Shown here piece by piece: positions 30,697-34,957 of a DNA stretch of 34,957 nt. The notes beneath the pieces are model-generated. The model saw nothing but the letters and a program-made list of their open reading frames with translations. It did not search any database and was not told the DNA's origin. Positions within the stretch are counted from its first letter, which is position 1. Each line of letters begins with the position of its first letter. Origin of the DNA: a bacterium (GTDB lineage Bacteria; Verrucomicrobiota; Verrucomicrobiia; Limisphaerales; UBA11358); contig JAJXXW010000077.1 of NCBI GenBank assembly GCA_021780905.1, positions 1 through 34,957 on the forward strand, in the 5' to 3' direction. The position numbers were made by a program, and so were the translations under genes.

Positions 30697-33225
30697 TCAG
30701 CGCCGGCGTTTGGAGAAGCGGCTGTGGCCGCTGGTTTTCAGCAGCGGCCGCTGCGACGTCGGCAACTGCGAGCCGGAAGTCTGGAACATGGGCTTGGCCG
30801 GCTGCGTGCGCGCGTCTTCCCGCCGTGATTGTCCGGGGCGCGCGTCCGGCTTGGCCGATTTTTTCCAGTGCGACGGGTCTGCCGGCGCGAACTTCGGACG
30901 TTTTTCTTCGTGACGGAATGGTGCCGGTTTTTTCTGCGGCTGAAACGGCTGCGGACGCGCCGGTATGGGCCGGGAATTGTCTGCACGCGGGGATGGCGGC
31001 CGTGGCGCAGCCACCTCGGTGGCGAGACAGAAATCCACCTGTTTCTTGAAGCGATCCACTTTCGCCACCTGCACCGTGAGCCGGTCGCCCAGCTTGATCA
31101 CGCGCCGCGTGCGGCGGCCCACGAGATTGCGTCGCCGGTCGTCGAATACATAGAAGTCGTCCTCGATGGTCGAGAGCGGCACGAGTCCACTCATCGCCAG
31201 CCCGGGCACATCCACGAAGAATCCAAAGTTCCGCACGTCCGTGACGAGGGCGGGATATTTGTTGGGCTCGCCGGATTCCAATTGCGCTTTGAGAAACGCG
31301 AACATCTTCACGTCCTTGCTGTCGCGTTCCGCGTCGGCGGAGTTGCGTTCGGTCACGGAAATGTGTTCCGCCACGTCTTTCAACGCCGCCCCTTTGGCCG
31401 CATTCTGGTCAAACAGCGCGCGATGCACCACCAAATCGGCGTAGCGGCGGATGGGCGAGGTGAAATGCGTGTATTTCTTCTTGGCCAAACCATAGTGGCC
31501 GAGCGGCTCGATGGAATAGCACGCGCGCATGAGCGATTTAAGAAAACCGATCTTCAGCGCCGAACCGATGGGGATGGTGCCAAGTTTCGCCAGCAGCTTC
31601 TGCACTTCGGCGGGCTGGCTCAGGTTGCCGCACGGGACGTTGTGCGCCAAAACTTCCTGCCGGTATTCGTCCAAACGCCGCGCGTCTGGTTCCTCATGCA
31701 CGCGGTAAATCGCCGGCGTGCGCAGATTCATCAGGCGCGTCGCCACGGCTTCGTTCGCCAGCAGCATGTATTCCTCGATCAACTGGTGCGACACGTCATT
31801 TTCGTTCTTCTCGATGCGCAACACCTTGCCGTTCTCGTCCAGCCGGATTTTCGTTTCCGGAAAATCCAAGTCGAGCGAACCGTTCTTGAAGCGATGCTTG
31901 CGGATCTTCTGGGCGAGCTGATGCGCCGAATGCAGCATCTGCTCGATGGGATCGCATTCTGACTCCCTCGCCCCGCCCAAGCGGGGAGAGGGTTGAAGTG
32001 AGGGGTTATTTGCCGGTAATTTTTGCGCCTCCTCACCCCGGCCCTCTCCTCCACTCCGCAGAGGAGAGGGGGGAGATTGTTGTCCGCGCTGCAAAATCGC
32101 CAGCACCTGCTGGTAGGTGAAACGGCGCTGCGAATGGATGACGGCCGAATGAAATTTCGTGTTCAACACCCGCCCGTCCGCCGACACCAGAAATTCCACG
32201 CACTTCGTCAGGCGATCCACGTTCGGCTTGAGCGAACACAGCTCGTTGCTCAACGCCTCCGGCAGCATCGGGATGACCCGGTCCACGAGATAAGTCGAGT
32301 TGCCGCGCTTGCGGGCTTCCTCGTCGAGGGCGGAGCCGGGCTGGACGTAGTGCGACACGTCGGCGATGTGCACCCACAACCGCCATTGCTCCGTGGAGAT
32401 TTTTTCGAGGCAGATGGCGTCGTCAAAATCCTTCGCGTCGTCGGGGTCAATCGTCACGACGTTGTGCGCGCGGCAGTCCAGCCGGCCGGCGAGGTCTTTT
32501 TCGTGAACGACATTGCCGATGGCGTGCGCCTCGGCCAGCACGGCCTTGGGGAAATGCAGCGGCAGATTGTATTGCCGCAGCACGGAGAGCATGTCCACGC
32601 CTTCTTCGTCGGGAGCGCCGAGCACCTCGATGATTTCGCCTTCGGGATTGCTGTGGCGCGATTCCCATTCGCGCAATTCGACGACCACCTTGTCGCCGAG
32701 ATTCGGCTTCCGCCCCACATCGCGCGGCGGCGTGACATAGACATCGTGCGGAATGCGCGGGTCGTCCGGGATGACGTAGAGGAAATTTTTGCTCTGCGCC
32801 AGCGTGCCAACGATTTGCGTGCGCTGACGTTCGAGAATGCGGACCACCGTGCCGTTCTCCTGGTCGCCTTCGCGAAAGTTTTTCCGGCGCACCTCGCGGC
32901 GCACCAGCACGCGGTCCTCGTGCAACGCCGTGCCGGTGGCGCTTTCGGCGATGGAAATCTCCTTGAGGCCCGGATCGTCCGGCTGGAGGAAGCCGCGCCC
33001 CGAACGGTTCATGCGAATACGGCCGGGAATCAGATCCGCGTCGCTGGCGAGCGCGTAACGCGCACCCTTGATCTGCGCAATCTCCCCGTCGCGTTCGAGT
33101 TTGCGCAGCGTGCGCTGAAACTCCGGCGCGCGTTCCGGCGGCACGTGCAGGTGGCGCTGGAGATTTTCCGCGCCCAGCGGAACGTAATCCTTTTGTTTCA
33201 GCAACCCGATGATTTCCTCTCTCAT
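30697..33225 (-). CDS. rnr: Ribonuclease R, carrying an in-frame repeat insertion
   Basis: Processive 3'-5' exoribonuclease that degrades structured RNA and matures rRNA. The protein has 842 residues. The N-terminal winged helix (MREEIIGLLKQKDYVPLGAE) is followed by cold-shock domains. The RNB core has VVTIDPDDAKDFDDAICLEK near 258-277 (metal-binding Asp cluster), VHIADVSHYVQPGSALDEEA and HFTSPIRRYADLVVHR. An S1 domain follows (NFGFFVDVPGLAMSGLVPLS). The last 95 or so residues are Lys/Arg/Pro-rich, usual for RNase R. Residues about 384-421 (SPPSPLRSGGEGRGEEA and following) are the translation of a paired-hairpin repeat at 31964-32074. They replace or lengthen a loop between FTYQQVLAILQRG and DPIEQMLHSAHQLAQ. 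No stop results, so the enzyme is probably active with a disordered loop. Confidence 0.95.
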   Translation of the reverse strand: MREEIIGLLKQKDYVPLGAENLQRHLHVPPERAPEFQRTLRKLERDGEIAQIKGARYALASDADLIPGRIRMNRSGRGFLQPDDPGLKEISIAESATGTALHEDRVLVRREVRRKNFREGDQENGTVVRILERQRTQIVGTLAQSKNFLYVIPDDPRIPHDVYVTPPRDVGRKPNLGDKVVVELREWESRHSNPEGEIIEVLGAPDEEGVDMLSVLRQYNLPLHFPKAVLAEAHAIGNVVHEKDLAGRLDCRAHNVVTIDPDDAKDFDDAICLEKISTEQWRLWVHIADVSHYVQPGSALDEEARKRGNSTYLVDRVIPMLPEALSNELCSLKPNVDRLTKCVEFLVSADGRVLNTKFHSAVIHSQRRFTYQQVLAILQRGQQSPPSPLRSGGEGRGEEAQKLPANNPSLQPSPRLGGARESECDPIEQMLHSAHQLAQKIRKHRFKNGSLDLDFPETKIRLDENGKVLRIEKNENDVSHQLIEEYMLLANEAVATRLMNLRTPAIYRVHEEPDARRLDEYRQEVLAHNVPCGNLSQPAEVQKLLAKLGTIPIGSALKIGFLKSLMRACYSIEPLGHYGLAKKKYTHFTSPIRRYADLVVHRALFDQNAAKGAALKDVAEHISVTERNSADAERDSKDVKMFAFLKAQLESGEPNKYPALVTDVRNFGFFVDVPGLAMSGLVPLSTIEDDFYVFDDRRRNLVGRRTRRVIKLGDRLTVQVAKVDRFKKQVDFCLATEVAAPRPPSPRADNSRPIPARPQPFQPQKKPAPFRHEEKRPKFAPADPSHWKKSAKPDARPGQSRREDARTQPAKPMFQTSGSQLPTSQRPLLKTSGHSRFSKRRR
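31964..32074. repeat. Inverted pair of hairpin repeats (REPIN-like) inside rnr
   Basis: Arm A: CCCTC-G-CCCCGC (31965-31976), loop CCAA, GCGGGG-A-GAGGG (31981-31992), then tail TTGAAGTGAGGGG. Arm B, inverted: tail CCTCACCCCGG from 32031, then CCCTCTCCTC (32042-32051), 9-nt loop, GAGGAGAGGG (32061-32070). The span is about 111 bp, open in the rnr frame. Confidence 0.8.
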
Positions 33226-33358
33226 GGGGAGCAGTATGCCCCAAGTCGCAGAGTTTTGACACGAATTTCACGGATTAACCCGAATGGAAGCCCGTCCCGG
33301 GCGGACGAGAATCGCCCGCGGTTTCAACCGTGGATCGCGTCCTCAAAGCATTCTCTTT

Positions 33359-33400
33359 CCTCCCCGCGTTCGCCGGACGCCTCGGGGCTGGGGTGAGGCG
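33359..33400. repeat. Degenerate hairpin repeat of the GGGGTGAGG family
   Basis: CCTCCCCGCG, then about 18 nt, then CCTCGGGGCTGGGGTGAGG resembles one arm of the repeat in rnr with a damaged stem. It lies in the 236-bp gap between the rnr start and the methyltransferase C-terminal piece. That gap also shows a short ACACGAATTTCACGGATTA stretch near 33260. No gene was seen there. Confidence 0.45.
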
Positions 33401-33461
33401 TCGGGAAATAATTCCGGCCCCGCTTTGGGGCGAAGGTGGCTGCGGACCGGATGCGGGCAAC

Positions 33462-33776
33462 TCAAACCAATTCGTCCGCCGCCTTGGTCCGTTGCGCTTT
33501 CGGCTTCTTCCCCTGGGCGGCTTTGGCTTCCTCGCCGGCGCGTTCCAAATTCAATGCCAGCAGCTTTTCCAGGATTTGTTCGTCCGTCAAATCAGCGGTG
33601 GCAGATGCCGCTGGCGCCCAGCCGTAGGCGGCGGCCACGGCGGCATCCAGTTTCTGGTGTGCCAGGTCCAGCCAGGCGGGGCGTTCGTTGTAAAGTTTCG
33701 TGAGCGTGCGGTCTTTGAGTTTGGCGGCGCAAGCGGCGTCGCGCGGTTCCAGGCGCGGATAACGCACCGTGCCGAT
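33462..33776 (-). pseudogene. DNA methyltransferase (MmeI/Eco57I-like), C-terminal piece
   Basis: On the - strand the frame reads VRYPRLEPRDAACAAKLKDR, TLTKLYNERPAWLDLAHQKL, DAAVAAAYGW, then DLTDEQILEKLLALNLERA, to a stop at 33462-33464. This is the characteristic end of large single-chain DNA methyltransferases related to type IIL enzymes. The piece begins next to the paired-hairpin element at 33780. The preceding part of the protein (specificity region) is not found. It lies in a 396-codon open frame from 34652, but the intervening translation is of the inverted core and a repeat, so it is not one protein. Confidence 0.7.
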
Positions 33777-33779
33777 TTG

Positions 33780-33881
33780 GTGGGGCGGGCAGTCCTCTGC
33801 CCGCCGGTCTTTGCAGACGGCGACCATGCCAACCGACGTGTCCTTTACGCCCGACGGCGCGCACGGAGTGACGCGCCCTAC
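33780..33881 (-). repeat. Paired-hairpin repeat, GTAGGGCG family, copy 2
   Basis: Hairpins GGCGGGCAG (33784-33792), TCCT, CTGCCCGCC (33797-33805) and GGCGCG (33856-33861), CACGGAGTGA, CGCGCC (33872-33877), closing with CTAC. It is inverted relative to copy 1 at 7911-7999, with the same stems and loops but a 50-nt instead of a 37-nt spacer. It sits at the edge of the methyltransferase C-terminal piece. Confidence 0.8.
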
Positions 33882-33953
33882 CTCGCGAATCGTGCTTTTG
33901 TCAATATAGCGATCCCACGGCCCGCCCACACTGCCGGGGAATTCCAGCATGGT

Positions 33954-34469
33954 TTTGCGTTCAAGCCGCAAGTGACCGTGCCGCAGTTGCAGGCCATTGA
34001 AATCAATCCCTACGCGTTCGAGCTGGCGCAAGTGTCCGTGCAGATCGGCTATCTGCAATGGCGGCGCGACAACGGTTTTGACAATGACCGCACGCCCGTT
34101 TTGCAGAATCTCGACGGCTTCCAAAACGAGGACGCGTTGCTCGTGCCGCATTTCAAAAGCAAGGCCCGGACGCTCAAGGAAGCGCAGGCCGGCGAACACG
34201 CGGGCGACGACGCGCTGAAATTTTACACCGAACGCGAATGGCCGGCGGCCGATGTCATCGTCGGCAACCCGCCGTTTTTGGGCGGCAAACTCATCCGGCG
34301 CGAATTGGGCAATGCCTATGCTGACGCGCTTTTTGAAAATCTCGGAAAGCGCGTGCCGCCGGAAGCCGACCTTTGTTGCTACTGGTTTGAAAAAGCGCGG
34401 CAGCAAATCGAAAACAAAAAATGCGGACGAGCCGGTTTGCTGGCGACGCAGGGGATTCGCGGCGGCGCA
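33954..34469 (+). pseudogene. DNA methyltransferase catalytic core, inverted relative to its ends
   Basis: The + strand frame reads FKPQVTVPQLQAIEINPYAF, ELAQVSVQIGYLQWRRDNGF, then ADVIVGNPPFLGGKLIRREL, LCCYWFEKARQQIENKK and AGLLATQGIRGGA. This is the SAM-dependent N6-adenine methyltransferase core, with motif IV as NPPF and the acidic IEINPYAFEL segment. It follows motif I in intact proteins, but motif I is here on the opposite strand at 34471-34622. The piece ends at about 34469, then a few unrelated codons lead to TGA at 34491-34493. An open frame extends upstream to 33330 but is not methyltransferase-like before 33954. By itself it lacks the SAM-binding motif and should be inactive. Confidence 0.75.
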
Positions 34470-34470
34470 A

Positions 34471-34622
34471 CCCAAGCTGCGTGGCCAACGTGATGACTTC
34501 CTTTTCGAGGCCCAACAGCAATTGCAGCGAGACGTAAAGAAAGTTGCCGCTGCCGCACGCGGGATCCAGCACGGTGACGGCGGCGAGTTTCTTTTGAAAT
34601 GCGGCGAGCTTCTCCCGCTTTT
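34471..34622 (-). pseudogene. DNA methyltransferase motif I piece
   Basis: The - strand reads REKLAAFQKKLAAVTVLDPA, CGSGNFLYVSLQLLLGLEKE and VITLATQLG, the SAM-binding motif I (DPACGSGNFLY) and the helix after it. In intact relatives the next residues are those of the core now found on the + strand (IEINPYAFEL). The two pieces abut within one or two bases at 34470. Upstream (34624-34713) the frame runs into an inverted repeat, and the N-terminal half of the protein is not found. Confidence 0.7.
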
Positions 34623-34623
34623 C

Positions 34624-34713
34624 CTTGTAGGAGACGACGTGAGGAGACTCATTATTGGTTTTGGTTTTTCCCCCGGATTTTAATTTGAGACTCGTCACCT
34701 CGTCTCCTACGAG
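34624..34713. repeat. Inverted-repeat element, CTYGTAGGAGACGA family
   Basis: The left arm at 34624-34650 begins CTTGTAGGAGACGACGTGAG. The right arm at 34687-34713 is its imperfect inverse, ending CGTCTCCTACGAG. The middle is 36 bp of AT-rich sequence. Each arm can fold (GAGAC with GTCTC). It adjoins the motif I piece. I recall the translated form (LVGDEVTSL) as common in Verrucomicrobia; copy number cannot be checked here. Confidence 0.65.
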
Positions 34714-34833
34714 TTCAGATTTGATCTTCGCCATTCGCGGCGGAAGGGCTGCATCAAGACGGGTTTGATCGGCAACCAAAATCCCGGCGGCACCCCCACC
34801 CCGCCGGCAGCACCCGCGAAATAATCTCCCCCT

Positions 34834-34957
34834 AGCAGGCCGTTGAAAAACGGGTGATTTTTCAGCGCCACGATTTTTCATGGGTGATTTTTTCAAAATT
34901 CAGTGTGCGAACCGTGGTAACGGCTGTCCCCACCGCAGCCGCCAGTCGGCGGTTGGC
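34834..34957. mobile_element. Possible insertion-sequence end at the window edge
   Basis: AGCAGGCCGTTGAAAAACGG is of the type often seen at insertion-sequence termini. It is followed by GGGTGATTTTTCA (34852-34864) and again GGGTGATTTTTTCA (34882-34895), with GATTTTTCA between them, giving a spacing near 15 and 30 bp. No transposase is visible before the window ends. The alternative is another dispersed non-coding repeat. Confidence 0.3.

Noticed and set aside
33330..34493. 387-codon + strand open frame as one methyltransferase gene
   Set aside because: Only 33954-34469 is methyltransferase-like; the upstream part is antisense to the C-terminal piece and the hairpin repeat.
33462..34652. 396-codon - strand open frame as one methyltransferase gene
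   Set aside because: The middle is antisense to the core and includes a REPIN-like element; only the two ends match the family.
34728..34790. A one-base frameshift joining PVLMQPFRREW to AKIKSEL as the N-terminal part of the methyltransferase
   Set aside because: The same bases in another frame read AAGILVADQTRLDAA, which looks like a translated dispersed repeat, so the methyltransferase match there is probably fortuitous.

Overview
The window looks like a chromosomal stretch of a high-GC member of the Verrucomicrobiota, most plausibly the Pedosphaera/Limisphaerales branch (former subdivision 3). I infer this from the GH29 and GH106-type glycosidases, the secreted Ig-like and tail-collar proteins with Verrucomicrobia-style N-termini, a squalene-hopene cyclase, a B12-dependent ribonucleotide reductase, and a very high density of small hairpin repeats. 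No rRNA, tRNA or CRISPR array was seen.

Layout. 1-3470 is a sugar-utilisation region in decay: an IS1380-type transposase tail, an intact alpha-L-fucosidase, the end of a LacI-type regulator and the end of a GH106-like rhamnosidase with an in-frame stop. 3481-5808 (-) encodes a membrane-anchored octaheme cytochrome with HEAT and TPR regions. 5809-10160 holds an HtrA-type shard, two secreted proteins (Ig-like and tail-collar) on the - strand, a cluster of hairpin repeats, a 21-nt tandem repeat and a small unknown gene on the + strand. 10165-13248 (-) is nrdJ. 13800-22176 (-) runs plsC, der, otsAB fusion, treS-maltokinase fusion. 22569-23054 (+) is a broken nucleotidyltransferase-type gene pair. 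23084-25931 (-) is squalene-hopene cyclase overlapping pyrK. 26361-28784 (+) is DUF502, recO and a metallophosphoesterase, meeting proS head-on (28781-30505, -). rnr follows (30697-33225, -). 33462-34713 is a shattered DNA methyltransferase, and a possible insertion-sequence end closes the window.

How the genes work together. otsAB makes trehalose from UDP-glucose and glucose-6-phosphate. The adjacent treS-maltokinase fusion interconverts trehalose and maltose and phosphorylates maltose, so the pair covers synthesis and re-routing of trehalose. shc and pyrK overlap and are probably co-transcribed, although one serves hopanoid and the other pyrimidine synthesis. The remaining intact genes are mostly housekeeping (nrdJ, der, plsC, recO, proS, rnr).

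The most unusual content lies between and inside the genes. There are paired-hairpin (REPIN-like) elements of at least three sequence families, one of them read through in frame inside RNase R. There are heptanucleotide repeats inside coding sequences (pyrK, der and the Ig-like protein). The methyltransferase survives as three pieces: its catalytic core lies on the opposite strand from its two ends, and repeat elements abut the outer pieces. I did not find a clearly intact new defence or mobile system.
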